The notes below the pieces were generated by a model. That model worked only from the letters and a program-made list of their open reading frames with translations. It did not search any database and was not told the origin of the DNA. A stretch of 12,273 bases of DNA, taken from NCBI GenBank assembly GCA_017302755.1, contig JAFLCR010000050.1, positions 1 through 12,273 on the forward strand, in the 5' to 3' direction. Within the stretch, counting starts at the first letter, position 1; each line of letters begins with the position of its first letter. Shown piece by piece: positions 6,380-12,273 of this stretch. The position numbers and the translations under genes are program-made. Source of the stretch: Alphaproteobacteria bacterium. Lineage in GTDB: Bacteria > Pseudomonadota > Alphaproteobacteria > Rickettsiales > JAFLCR01.

Positions 6380-6727
6380 ATGGACACTACCAACGTCTTC
6401 GCGCAGATCCGCGGCAGCATCAACACGCTGTTTTCAAAAACCGGCATCGATGCCAAGGCGGATAAGCTCGGCTTCAACGTGATCGCCCCCGGCAACCCCT
6501 ATGAGGAGTTTGTTCCCCAGGGCGGCAAGTCGCTGCAGCGCTACAACAAATACATCTCCCTGGAGCTTCCGCAGAACGTGGATTACGAAGAGGCGCGCCG
6601 CAAGCTGGAAGCGCTGCTGCCGTCGCGCGTGCATTTCGTCGGCCATGAGATGCGGCTTCTGGGCGATGACCAGGAAATTCTCGAAAACATTCGCGAAGCT
6701 GCCCGCAGCGTGCTGGAAGAGGCTTAA
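6380..6727 (+). CDS. Hypothetical protein, 115 residues
   Basis: No family is recognised. The protein is hydrophilic and soluble, without a signal peptide or membrane helix. It begins MDTTNVFAQIRGSINTLFSK, has a central loop GNPYEEFVPQGGKSLQRYNK and a beta strand YISLELP, and ends in an alternating alpha/beta pattern (EEARRKLEALLPSRVHFVGH, then EILENIREAARSVLEEA). That could be a small ferredoxin-like fold. The start at 6380 is preceded by AGGAG (6371-6375). The ATG at 6368 would place this site inside the gene and is rejected. GC-rich third positions and a terminator at the stop support a real gene. It is divergent from hdc and convergent with the TerC gene, so it is probably transcribed alone. 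Confidence 0.75.
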   Translation: MDTTNVFAQIRGSINTLFSKTGIDAKADKLGFNVIAPGNPYEEFVPQGGKSLQRYNKYISLELPQNVDYEEARRKLEALLPSRVHFVGHEMRLLGDDQEILENIREAARSVLEEA

Positions 6728-6738
6728 GCCTCTTTTTT
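6717..6738 (+). terminator. Terminator hairpin holding both stop codons of two convergent genes
   Basis: AAGAGGCTTAAGCCTCTT (6717-6734) is a perfect palindrome: a 7-bp stem around TTAA, followed by four more T on the plus strand. The loop TTAA (6724-6727) carries both TAA stops. On the minus strand no T run follows, so it mainly suits the plus-strand gene. Confidence 0.7.
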
Positions 6739-7656
6739 CGTCATCCTCTTATCCCGGATGATCGACGCGATAATCGCGAGCACCAGCGTCGCGCCCACCA
6801 CCATCAGCGAATGCGACGTTTCGATTTTGTAAGGCGTGTGAATGAGGCACATCTTGATGCCCACGAACACCAGGATAGCCGAGAGCGCAACCTTCAGGTA
6901 GTGGAACTTTTCCACCACCCCCGCCAGCATGAAATACATCGAGCGCAGGCCCAGCACCGCGAAGACATTGGCCGTGAACACAATAAACGGGTCGAGCGTC
7001 ACCGCGAAGATGGCGGGGATGGAATCGAGCGCGAATAGGAAATCCGTGGTGCCGACCGTCACGATCACCAGGAAGAGGGGGGTGGCCCAGCGCTTGCCGT
7101 CGATGTTCACGAAGAATTTCGTGCCGTGGAATTCCGCCGTCACCGGCATGAACTTGCGGAAAAGCCGCATGATCGGGCTTTTCGCGGGGTCCACGTCGTC
7201 GGTCTTGGCGAACGCCATCTTGAGGCCGGTCAGAATGAGGAAGCCGCCAAAAAGATAGATCACCCATGAGAAGGCCGCGAGCAGCGCCGCGCCCATCGCA
7301 ATCATGATGCCTCTCAGCACCAGCGCGCCGATGATGCCCCAGAACAGCACCCGGTGCTGATAAAGCGGCGGCACGGAAAAATAAGAGAAAATCATTACGA
7401 AGACGAAGATATTGTCCGCGCTGAGCGACTTCTCGATCAGGTAGCCCGTGATGAATTCCGTGGCTGGCTTGGCGCCTTCGTGCACATAAAGCGCCCCGGC
7501 GAAACCCATCGACACCGCCACCCAGATGATGCTCCAAACCAGTGATTCCTTGAAGCTCACCGCGTGCAGTTTGCGGTTGAACACGCCGAGATCCACGGCG
7601 AGCATGACCAGCACGGCGGTGATGAACCCGGCCCACATTGCCAGGGAATGTTCCAT
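6724..7656 (-). CDS. TerC/Alx family integral membrane protein
   Basis: TerC-family proteins are inner-membrane proteins linked to metal-ion (notably manganese) export and tellurite resistance. The 310 residues match the Alx-type length of about 320. Conserved segments seen: VMLAVDLGVFNRK with Asp22, GYLIEKSLSADNIFVFVMIF (71-90) with Glu75 and Asp81, and TVGTTDFLFALDSIPAIFAV (200-219) with Asp205 and Asp211, acidic residues typical of the family's metal path. Eight to nine hydrophobic helices are visible, with one cytoplasmic loop around KTDDVDPAKSPIMRLFRKF (151-169). ATG 7656 is preceded by GAGG at good spacing. The promoter region is shared with the divergent DUF2336 gene. No second gene of a tellurium cluster is present, so metal homeostasis is likelier than tellurite resistance. 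Symbol left blank because terC and alx cannot be separated here. Confidence 0.92.
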   Translation of the reverse strand: MEHSLAMWAGFITAVLVMLAVDLGVFNRKLHAVSFKESLVWSIIWVAVSMGFAGALYVHEGAKPATEFITGYLIEKSLSADNIFVFVMIFSYFSVPPLYQHRVLFWGIIGALVLRGIMIAMGAALLAAFSWVIYLFGGFLILTGLKMAFAKTDDVDPAKSPIMRLFRKFMPVTAEFHGTKFFVNIDGKRWATPLFLVIVTVGTTDFLFALDSIPAIFAVTLDPFIVFTANVFAVLGLRSMYFMLAGVVEKFHYLKVALSAILVFVGIKMCLIHTPYKIETSHSLMVVGATLVLAIIASIIRDKRMTKKEA

Positions 7657-7726
7657 GACGTCCTCTTTTTGTTCCGCCTGTTATGCCAGAATGCCGCCCA
7701 AAGGCAAGGGGATCAGAGGAAAACTC

Positions 7727-7747
7727 ATGACAGCTTCCTCGGCGTGA
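7727..7747 (+). other. Six-codon leader reading frame with Shine-Dalgarno, coupled to the DUF2336 gene
   Basis: ATG 7727 follows AGAGGA (7715-7720) by six bases and encodes MTASSA then TGA (7745-7747). The TGA overlaps a GTG (7744) that is in frame with the DUF2336 gene, and ATGs follow at 7750 and 7753. This is the only good ribosome-binding site before that gene, so the leader may load ribosomes that reinitiate downstream. Confidence 0.4.
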
Positions 7748-7782
7748 GTATGATGGGGCTCCCGCTTGAAACACGCACGCCC

Positions 7783-9033
7783 ATGAGCTTGTTCACCACG
7801 CTTCGCAACACCCTGAAAAACCTATTCGGCAAGCCGCCGGGGGATATTCCCGAGATCCCCGAGGTGAAGGACGTGCTGGTGCTCGACTACGAGCAGTTCG
7901 GCGCCGAGCTGTCGCCGCTTATCCGCATCCAGGGCGAGGAAGTGGTGCTCAAGGACGGGCGCGGCGACGTGAAGATGACGCTGCCCGTCGACGATACCAT
8001 TGCCGAAGCCGATGATCCCTACGCCGAGATCAAGCTGGCCGTCGCCCGCAAAATCACGCGGCTGCTTCCGGAGATTTCCGAGGAGGCGAAGCAGGATCTG
8101 CTGAATTACATCTTCATGATCCTCGACATCCTCTCCCGCGACCTGCTGACGAAAGTCCGCCGCATCCTGGCCGAGGAACTGAAAAGCAGCGCGAAAGTGC
8201 CACCGCAGATCATCCAGCGCCTTGCCTGGGATAAGGATCCCGACATTTCCTCCGTCGTCCTGGAATATTCGCCGCTGCTCAGCGACAACGACCTGCTGGA
8301 AATCGTGGCGACCAGCGACCTGCCCGAAGTGGCGCTGGCCATCGCCCGCCGCCCGAAGCTTTCGGCGCGGCTGTCCACGGCGATCATCGAAAGCGAAAAC
8401 AGGGAGGCGATCGGCGCGTTGCTGGCCAACCAGTCAGCGGAGATCGACGAATTCGGTTTGAACGCGGTGATCGACAAAGCCCCGCAGCAGGATCTCTGGC
8501 ATCCCTCGCTGGTGCGCCGCCACGAGCTGACCCAGCGCATGATCAGCCGCATCGCCGGCTTCGTGTCGATGGCATTAATCCGCGACATTCAGAAAGACCA
8601 GTCGCTGGATACCGAAACCGCCGGCCGCCTTGGGCAGATCGTTTCCGAGCGTCTGCGCAGCGAGAAGCTCGACCGCGAGAAGAAAGCCGACCTCGCCACC
8701 AGCGAGCTCTTCTCGCGCAACGAGCTGACGGCGGAAGTGGTTGCCGAAGCCATCGACACCAAGGACGAGGAATTCACGGTCGCGGGCCTGAGCCTGCTTT
8801 CCGCCCTCTCGCGGGACGCGGTGGCGGGGATCATGGCTTCCCAAAGCCCGGCGGCGGTGACGGCGCTGTGCTGGAAGGCGGGCCTCACCATGCGCCAGTG
8901 CATTCAGGTGCAGATGCGCATTGCCAAAATCCATCACAGCCGGGTGCTGAACGCGAAGGACGGCATCAACTACCCCCTCGACCCGGAGGAGATGCGCCAT
9001 TATCTGGAGCTTTTTGGAGACGTGCGGACATAA
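7783..9033 (+). CDS. DUF2336 domain-containing protein
   Basis: A 416-residue soluble protein of the alphaproteobacterial DUF2336 family, whose biochemical role is not established. The helical-repeat domain spans about residues 110-350. It includes LLTKVRRILAEELKSSAKVP, QRLAWDKDPDISSVVLEYSP and LLEIVATSDLPEVALAIARR, which have the HEAT-like spacing typical of the family. The charged C-terminus ends in a helix that closes HYLELFGDVRT. No signal peptide or membrane segment is seen. Start uncertain: ATG 7783 gives a natural N-terminus (MSLFTTLRNTLKNLFG) but has no Shine-Dalgarno. GTG 7744 and ATG 7750 or 7753 are in frame and could be used by coupling to the six-codon leader. It is divergent from the TerC gene and ends at a strong bidirectional terminator. 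Confidence 0.88.
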   Translation: MSLFTTLRNTLKNLFGKPPGDIPEIPEVKDVLVLDYEQFGAELSPLIRIQGEEVVLKDGRGDVKMTLPVDDTIAEADDPYAEIKLAVARKITRLLPEISEEAKQDLLNYIFMILDILSRDLLTKVRRILAEELKSSAKVPPQIIQRLAWDKDPDISSVVLEYSPLLSDNDLLEIVATSDLPEVALAIARRPKLSARLSTAIIESENREAIGALLANQSAEIDEFGLNAVIDKAPQQDLWHPSLVRRHELTQRMISRIAGFVSMALIRDIQKDQSLDTETAGRLGQIVSERLRSEKLDREKKADLATSELFSRNELTAEVVAEAIDTKDEEFTVAGLSLLSALSRDAVAGIMASQSPAAVTALCWKAGLTMRQCIQVQMRIAKIHHSRVLNAKDGINYPLDPEEMRHYLELFGDVRT

Positions 9034-9034
9034 A

Positions 9035-9062
9035 AAAAGCCCCTCCGAAAGGAGGGGCTTTT
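9035..9062. terminator. Strong bidirectional terminator
   Basis: AAAAGCCCCTCC (9035-9046) pairs perfectly with GGAGGGGCTTTT (9051-9062) around a GAAA tetraloop. A and T tracts flank both sides, so it can end transcription from both the DUF2336 gene and the convergent pilin gene. Confidence 0.93.
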
Positions 9063-9080
9063 CTTTAAGACTTGTCCGTA

Positions 9081-9269
9081 TTACGGAGCGGTCACGCCGG
9101 AACGGGCGGTGCTCAGCTCGGAGCTGACGGAGTTGAAGGTCTTGGAGAGTTCTGAACCCAGGATGCGCAGGGCCAGGATGAGCACCACGCCCACGAGCGC
9201 GGCGATGAGGCCGTATTCGATCGCAGTGGCGCCGGATTCGTCCTTCCAAAGGTTAGTAAGCTTTTTCAT
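9081..9269 (-). CDS. flp: Flp-family type IVb pilin
   Basis: A 62-residue prepilin, the structural subunit of Tad-type pili used for adhesion and biofilm formation. It has the standard layout: a short basic leader (MKKLTNLWKDESG) and the prepilin-peptidase site after Gly13 in SGATAIEYG, with Glu and Tyr at mature positions 5 and 6. One hydrophobic helix (LIAALVGVVLILALRIL) and a short polar tail (about 20 residues) follow. Cleavage by a TadV/CpaA-type peptidase and assembly by the Tad machinery in the inner membrane are expected, but no tad/cpa gene is in this window, so the pilin is an isolated gene here. ATG 9269 has AAGGAGA at ideal spacing. The 201-base AT-rich region upstream must hold its promoter. 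Confidence 0.95.
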   Translation of the reverse strand: MKKLTNLWKDESGATAIEYGLIAALVGVVLILALRILGSELSKTFNSVSSELSTARSGVTAP

Positions 9270-9324
9270 AGTCGTTCTCCTTAGGTTGCAGAGATAGTAA
9301 TTTTGTTAAGTTAATGATGGATGA

Positions 9325-9353
9325 AGTATTCACCATTGAATTCAGCTTAGCAA
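9325..9353 (-). promoter_or_regulatory. Possible pilin promoter in the 9270-9470 intergenic region
   Basis: On the minus strand TTGCTA (9348-9353), 17 bases, AATACT (9325-9330); four of six matches in each box, with a leader of about 50 bases. Just upstream lie the palindrome ACAAGCTTGT (9353-9362) and two CAACAAG copies (9351-9357, 9370-9376) that could be a regulator site. The rest of this 201-base AT-rich gap shows no gene. Confidence 0.3.
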
Positions 9354-9417
9354 CAAGCTTGTCGATTTTCAACAAGACTAGTTTGAATTTATTATGACCT
9401 GAGTGTTTAAAAAAGAT

Positions 9418-9464
9418 GAAAAAACCGGGGTTTGGTGACGTTTTTTTGACGGTAACGTGACCCC
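9418..9464 (-). terminator. Possible terminator after the PAS gene pair
   Basis: On the minus strand GGGGT (9464-9460) can pair with ACCCC near 9431-9427, across a long AT-rich loop, and a run of six T follows at 9424-9419. The stem is short and alternative pairings exist, so this is only suggestive. It sits a few bases after the stop at 9471. Confidence 0.25.
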
Positions 9465-9470
9465 TTCGTG

Positions 9471-9782
9471 TCAATGGGGCAGATCGACCCGGGTCAGCAC
9501 GGTTTCTGAGGTTTCCTTCAAGGTTCCAGGTGCCAGGATATTTTCCATGCTGAACCGGCCCTTAACGACTTTCACAGGGGTTTCAAGCCCGCTTTTCTGG
9601 ATGGCGTCGGTCGCGGTGTCGGCTTCCACGACCGCTACCTCGCCGGATGCTGAAAATACACGATAAACTTTATGGAGTTGACGATCCTCGGCCCAGGTGC
9701 GGCGGGGCATGGCGAGGGGGGTGAACTCCTTGAGCGGGGTGGCTTGCGGGGCGTAGGCCGGATTGAAATCGCCTTTTTCCAT
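9471..9782 (-). CDS. Hypothetical protein coupled to the PAS gene, 103 residues
   Basis: No family is recognised. The N-terminus is proline-rich and probably flexible (MEKGDFNPAYAPQATPLKEF). A compact domain follows from about residue 35: KVYRVFSASGEVAVVEADTA, then TDAIQKSGLETPVKVVKG, a strand-strand-helix-strand pattern. The tail is polar. No signal peptide or membrane helix is visible. ATG 9782 overlaps the PAS gene stop by one base (TGATG) and has GGAAAG seven bases upstream, so it is chosen over ATG 9797. Either start implies translation coupled to the PAS gene, hence a likely shared process. GC-rich third positions support coding. Confidence 0.72.
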   Translation of the reverse strand: MEKGDFNPAYAPQATPLKEFTPLAMPRRTWAEDRQLHKVYRVFSASGEVAVVEADTATDAIQKSGLETPVKVVKGRFSMENILAPGTLKETSETVLTRVDLPH

Positions 9783-10228
9783 CAGAATGCTTTCCATTTC
9801 ATGCCGCCGAACAGGTAGGCGATCTTATCCACGGCGTTGGTGAGCGGCAGCACGCAGAAGCGGTAGCGGATAAGCAGCCCCCTGCGGTTGCGGAATTCCG
9901 ATTCCTTCACCATGGGTTGGCCGGAGACGGCGACGTTTTCGAAATCCTGGGCGATGTTGTCGGTGCTGTAATCGAGCAATTCAGCGTAAATTTCCTTGCC
10001 GGTGAGGTCGTCGCCATACGCTTCGAGCAGGTCGGAGCCGAGATAGTTATAGAAGAAGGTGTGCTTCTTATTTGGTTTCTCCTTGATCTGCACCAGGAAG
10101 CAGGCATCCCACACGTCTTCGAGATCATTGGGGTCGATGTCGGTTTCCGCGGGGCATGGGCGGCCTTTGCGCGCTTCCTCCCAATAGGAGGTGAGTCGTT
10201 CGGTGATGCGGCGTGTGGCGGCGTTCAT
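9782..10228 (-). CDS. PAS domain protein of the alphaproteobacterial PAS_5 type
   Basis: A 148-residue single-domain protein. The N-terminal TSYWEEARKGRPCPAETDIDP, a strand at ACFLVQI, FYNYLGSDLLEAYGDDLTGK (59-78) and the C-terminal RYRFCVLPLTNAVDKIAYLF follow the pattern of PF07310 (PAS_5). That pattern is a short helix with W..., R.G...P and DP, then the PAS core with G..L....G.DLTG. PAS folds sense ligands or mediate protein contacts. No kinase, GGDEF or DNA-binding domain is attached, so any signal must pass through a partner. ATG 10228 is in a conserved-looking context but has only a weak Shine-Dalgarno (GGGGAA). The stop overlaps the next gene, and a 13-base-period direct repeat lies upstream. 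Confidence 0.85.
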   Translation of the reverse strand: MNAATRRITERLTSYWEEARKGRPCPAETDIDPNDLEDVWDACFLVQIKEKPNKKHTFFYNYLGSDLLEAYGDDLTGKEIYAELLDYSTDNIAQDFENVAVSGQPMVKESEFRNRRGLLIRYRFCVLPLTNAVDKIAYLFGGMKWKAF

Positions 10229-10278
10229 GGAAAAATTCCCCAGCTATTCCCATCTTTGACCGAAATCGTTGATGAAAC

Positions 10279-10301
10279 GTAAAATCGGACTGTAAAATCG
10301 G
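10279..10301. repeat. Direct repeat of 10 bases, possible operator
   Basis: GTAAAATCGG occurs at 10279-10288 and again at 10292-10301, a 13-base period, 50-73 bases upstream of the PAS gene start. The copies are exact. It could be a tandem half-site for a regulator of the PAS gene or a chance duplication; no known motif is recognised. Confidence 0.5.
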
Positions 10302-10312
10302 GTTTTGATTCT

Positions 10313-10372
10313 GTCATCCCGGCGCAGGCCGGGATCCAGCGTTTCCAAGGGATTGCCTTAAGAAGCCTGGCC
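10313..10372. repeat. Dispersed palindromic repeat, decayed copy
   Basis: The first 45 bases match the copy at 4543-4587 with about seven mismatches, starting GTCATCCCGGCGCAGGCCGG. The opposite arm has decayed: only a short AGCCTGGCCCT-like remnant is left, so it no longer forms the long hairpin. It is intergenic between folC and the PAS gene. Confidence 0.8.
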
Positions 10373-10397
10373 CTGAGAAATCATGCGGCGGCAATAA

Positions 10398-11663
10398 TCA
10401 CCCGCCAAATTCCGCCAATACCGCCCCCGCGAGATAAAGCGACCCGGCGATCAGCACCGTCACCGGCCCCTCCGCCCGCTCCCCCATTTCCTTGAACGCC
10501 TCCGCTACCGACCCCGCCTGCCTGGTCTCGCCGATCCCCGCCCGCCGCGCCGTTTCCGCCAGCAACGCCGGCGCTTTTCCTTTGGGGTCCGGCACCAGCA
10601 CCGCATAAAACCGCTCCGTGATTTCCGCAAAACACCGCAAAAACCCTTCCGCGTCCTTGCCCTCCAACATCCCGCACACCAACTGAATGCGCCTCCCCGC
10701 GAAATGCGCCGCCACCGCCGCGCCCCCTTGCGGATTATGCCCCCCGTCCAAAAACACTTCCGACCCTTTGGGCAGCAAATGGAGCAACGCCGCGCTTTCA
10801 AGCCTCTGCAACCGCGCCCGCCACCGCGCCGCGCCAATGCCTTGGCGAATCGCCTCTTCAGAAATCACGAACCCCTGCATCTTCTCCACGCAGGCGACGG
10901 CGGTCGCGGCATTCCGCAACTGATGCCCGCCCGCCAGCGCCGGCTGCGGCAACACGAAATCCCAAAGCGCCGACCGGTAGTGCCCGTTTTCCAACCGCCA
11001 GTCCTCGCCGTGAATAAAGAGCATCGCGTTTTTCTCTGCCGCTTTTTGCTTCAACGCGCGCAACGCTTCCTCCTCCTGCGGCCCGACGACGCAGGTCACG
11101 TTCGTTTTCAAAATCCCCGCCTTCTCCCCGGCGATGGCGGCGAGCGTATCCCCAAGAAACTCCTGATGATCGAGCGCCACCGGCGTAATGGCGGTGAGCA
11201 ACGGCTTCTCGATGACATTGGTCGCATCGAGCCTCCCGCCCATGCCGGTTTCGAGCAGCACGACATCAGCGGGTGTTTCGGCAAACGCCAGAAACGCGGC
11301 GGCGGTAGTGCTTTCAAAGAAGCTAGCCTCGCTTTCCCCCCAGCACCCGAGGACGCGCTTCAAACAATTGACGAGATACGCATCACCGATTTCCTCCCCC
11401 GCGACCACGATGCGCTCATGGAACCGCACCAGATGCGGCGACGTATACACATGCGCCTTATACCCCGCCGCCTCGACTATCGCGCGCAGATAAGCGATCA
11501 GCGACCCTTTCCCGTTAGTCCCCGCCACATGCACGACCGGCGGCAATTTCCGCTCCGGGTTCCCAAGCGCCGCAAGCAGCCTGGGCAACCTATCGAGCGA
11601 GAGATCGATTTTCTTCGGCAGGGCGTTAAACAGCCTGTCGAGCAGCGCGTCCATCTCGCTCAT
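10398..11663 (-). CDS. folC: Bifunctional dihydrofolate synthase / folylpolyglutamate synthase (FolC)
   Basis: FolC ligates L-glutamate to dihydropteroate and then extends the polyglutamate tail of folates, using ATP, in the cytosol. Its 421 residues match the usual length. Seen: the P-loop GTNGKGS (48-54), TSPHLVRFHERI (74-85), LLETGMGGRLDATNV (136-150), LDHQEFLG (164-171), GEKAGI (179-184), WRARLQRL and the ligase signature FLDGGHNPQGG (304-314). The ATG at 11663 overlaps the upstream folP stop as ATGA, so the two are one translationally coupled folate operon. In many alphaproteobacteria an accD gene precedes folC; here folP does. Confidence 0.96.
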   Translation of the reverse strand: MSEMDALLDRLFNALPKKIDLSLDRLPRLLAALGNPERKLPPVVHVAGTNGKGSLIAYLRAIVEAAGYKAHVYTSPHLVRFHERIVVAGEEIGDAYLVNCLKRVLGCWGESEASFFESTTAAAFLAFAETPADVVLLETGMGGRLDATNVIEKPLLTAITPVALDHQEFLGDTLAAIAGEKAGILKTNVTCVVGPQEEEALRALKQKAAEKNAMLFIHGEDWRLENGHYRSALWDFVLPQPALAGGHQLRNAATAVACVEKMQGFVISEEAIRQGIGAARWRARLQRLESAALLHLLPKGSEVFLDGGHNPQGGAAVAAHFAGRRIQLVCGMLEGKDAEGFLRCFAEITERFYAVLVPDPKGKAPALLAETARRAGIGETRQAGSVAEAFKEMGERAEGPVTVLIAGSLYLAGAVLAEFGG

Positions 11664-12082
11664 GGCGCTACCGCGAAAGCGCGCGCATGCAGCGCGACAT
11701 TGTGCACCCGCAGATAATCGACCCCCTTCGCGCGCAGCCGCAACGACGCCTCCAGCGTCGCCTGATCGCGTTCCTTAGGCGTCGCATGCGCCTCCGCGAG
11801 CCAAGACTTGCGCGAATGCCCGATCATCACCGGCACGCCGAGCGCCCGAAACGCCTCCGCCTTCTCAATGATCACGCGCGACTGCGCCGCCGTCTTCCCA
11901 ATCCCCACGCCGGGATCGAAGATCACGCGCTCCGCCGGAATCCCCACCCGCGCCAGATAAGCCATCCTCTCTTCCCCCCACTTCACGATCTCTTCCACCA
12001 CATCCACCTCCGCGGGCAGCACCATTTTCGGATCGGCAGGCACGCCCAGCGCATTGGAACCACTGCCGCCATTCGCCGCCAT
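11660..12082 (-). CDS. folP: Dihydropteroate synthase, N-terminal half missing
   Basis: Dihydropteroate synthase joins p-aminobenzoate to the pterin diphosphate, the step before FolC and the sulfonamide target. Only the C-terminal half of the TIM barrel is present: NALGVPADPKMVLP, RVIFDPGVGIGKT (52-64), VPVMIGHSRKSWL (83-95) and YLRVHNVALHAR (123-134). A full enzyme has about 260-280 residues, so some 130 are missing, including the NVTPDSFSDGG and GGESTRPG pterin-binding motifs. Upstream of the ATG at 12082 the frame hits TAG (12086-12088). The first ten residues (MAANGGSGSN) do not look like the family and probably come from the unrelated sequence at the window end. As it stands the product could not be active. 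The 3' end overlaps folC as ATGA. Whether the break is genuine or from assembly is open. Confidence 0.85.
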   Translation of the reverse strand: MAANGGSGSNALGVPADPKMVLPAEVDVVEEIVKWGEERMAYLARVGIPAERVIFDPGVGIGKTAAQSRVIIEKAEAFRALGVPVMIGHSRKSWLAEAHATPKERDQATLEASLRLRAKGVDYLRVHNVALHARAFAVAP

Positions 12083-12272
12083 CGGCTACGCACCACGGCT
12101 CGGCCACCGCATTCTCGACCTGACCACCGCGCAGGCCACGCACTACAACCCGCGCGGCTTCACGAAACTGCTCGGCATCCGCAACCACTACTACCACGGC
12201 AACCACCGCATCACCGGCACGGTGAAGGAAAAGGCCGTGCCAAACGACCGTCCCGTGTCGCGCCGCGTGTTC
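12060..12272 (+). CDS. Partial phage-like protein fragment running off the window
   Basis: A plus-strand frame is open to the window end and continues antisense into folP on the left, so its real start is not visible. From about 12060 it reads PLPPFAAIGYAPRLGHRIL, then NPRGFTKLLGIRNHYYHGNH and RITGTVKEKAVPNDRPVSRR. Nearly every codon ends in C or G, which supports real coding, whereas the minus strand is closed in the folP frame. The ITGTVKEK...RPVSRRV segment resembles, from memory, a repeated beta-domain found in phage structural or tail-associated proteins. That identification is tentative. Positions 12060-12085 are the approximate junction with folP. Confidence 0.5.
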
Positions 12273-12273
12273 C

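Noticed and set aside
7657..7782. Possible manganese (yybP-ykoY) riboswitch before the TerC gene
   Set aside because: Such riboswitches often precede TerC/Alx genes, but I could not find the conserved loops in this ~120-base gap; a covariance-model search would decide.
7657..7782. Promoter search in the gap between the TerC and DUF2336 genes
   Set aside because: No -35/-10 pair with acceptable spacing and matches stood out on either strand.
9253..9474. AT-rich minus-strand frame upstream of and overlapping the pilin start
   Set aside because: It contains the pilin's Shine-Dalgarno and promoter region, has unlike codon use and no Shine-Dalgarno of its own.
10704..11717. 337-codon plus-strand frame opposite folC
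   Set aside because: It is antisense to an intact folC with full signatures; no motif is seen.
11865..12206. Minus-strand frame crossing the folP break
   Set aside because: It is in another frame than folP, rich in Gly, Arg and Val from GC-rich shadow reading, and does not restore the missing folP half.

Overview
The window is GC-rich (roughly 60% by eye), densely coded, and reads as a stretch of an alphaproteobacterial chromosome. Support for that comes from a DUF2336 protein, a PAS_5-type PAS protein, a DUF6898-type small protein behind aroB, a Flp-type pilin, and a dispersed palindromic repeat whose translation (VIPAKAGTQ ... GPGLRRDDG) is frequent in alphaproteobacterial genomes. Order and species cannot be fixed from the sequence alone. 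No tRNA, rRNA, CRISPR array or transposase was recognised.

Layout, left to right. (1) 1-1660, plus strand: aroB (5' end cut by the window edge), a 58-residue DUF6898-like gene overlapping it as ATGA, and a glycine-rich orphan protein. (2) 6199-1701, minus strand: hdc-like PLP decarboxylase, a double-ACT protein, a membrane acyltransferase whose N-terminus is made of a palindromic repeat, and a ThDP-dependent 2-keto acid decarboxylase with a Gln at the position of the catalytic Glu473 of Zymomonas PDC. The first three genes are tightly spaced (11 bases, then a 1-base overlap). The fourth lies 88 bases further and has its own promoter candidate. (3) 6380-6727, plus: an unknown 115-residue protein, ending tail to tail with (4) 7656-6724, minus: a TerC/Alx-family membrane protein; their stop codons share TTAA in the loop of a terminator hairpin. 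(5) 7727-9033, plus: a six-codon leader with a good Shine-Dalgarno, then a DUF2336 protein, closed by a strong 12-bp bidirectional terminator. (6) 9269-9081, minus: a Flp pilin. (7) 10228-9471, minus: a PAS_5 protein coupled to an unknown small protein. (8) 12082-10398, minus: folP-folC, with folP missing its N-terminal half.

The right end is abnormal. The folP homology stops near position 12060, the folP frame meets a stop at 12086-12088, and the last ~210 bases instead carry a plus-strand coding frame with a phage-like ITGTVKEK...RPVSRRV segment. It is either a real insertion or rearrangement in folP or a chimeric assembly end.

The most system-like part is the 6199-1701 gene set. It puts together an amine-forming decarboxylase, a putative ligand-sensing ACT protein, a membrane acyltransferase and an aldehyde-forming decarboxylase. 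Their joint function is an inference; no product can be named from sequence.
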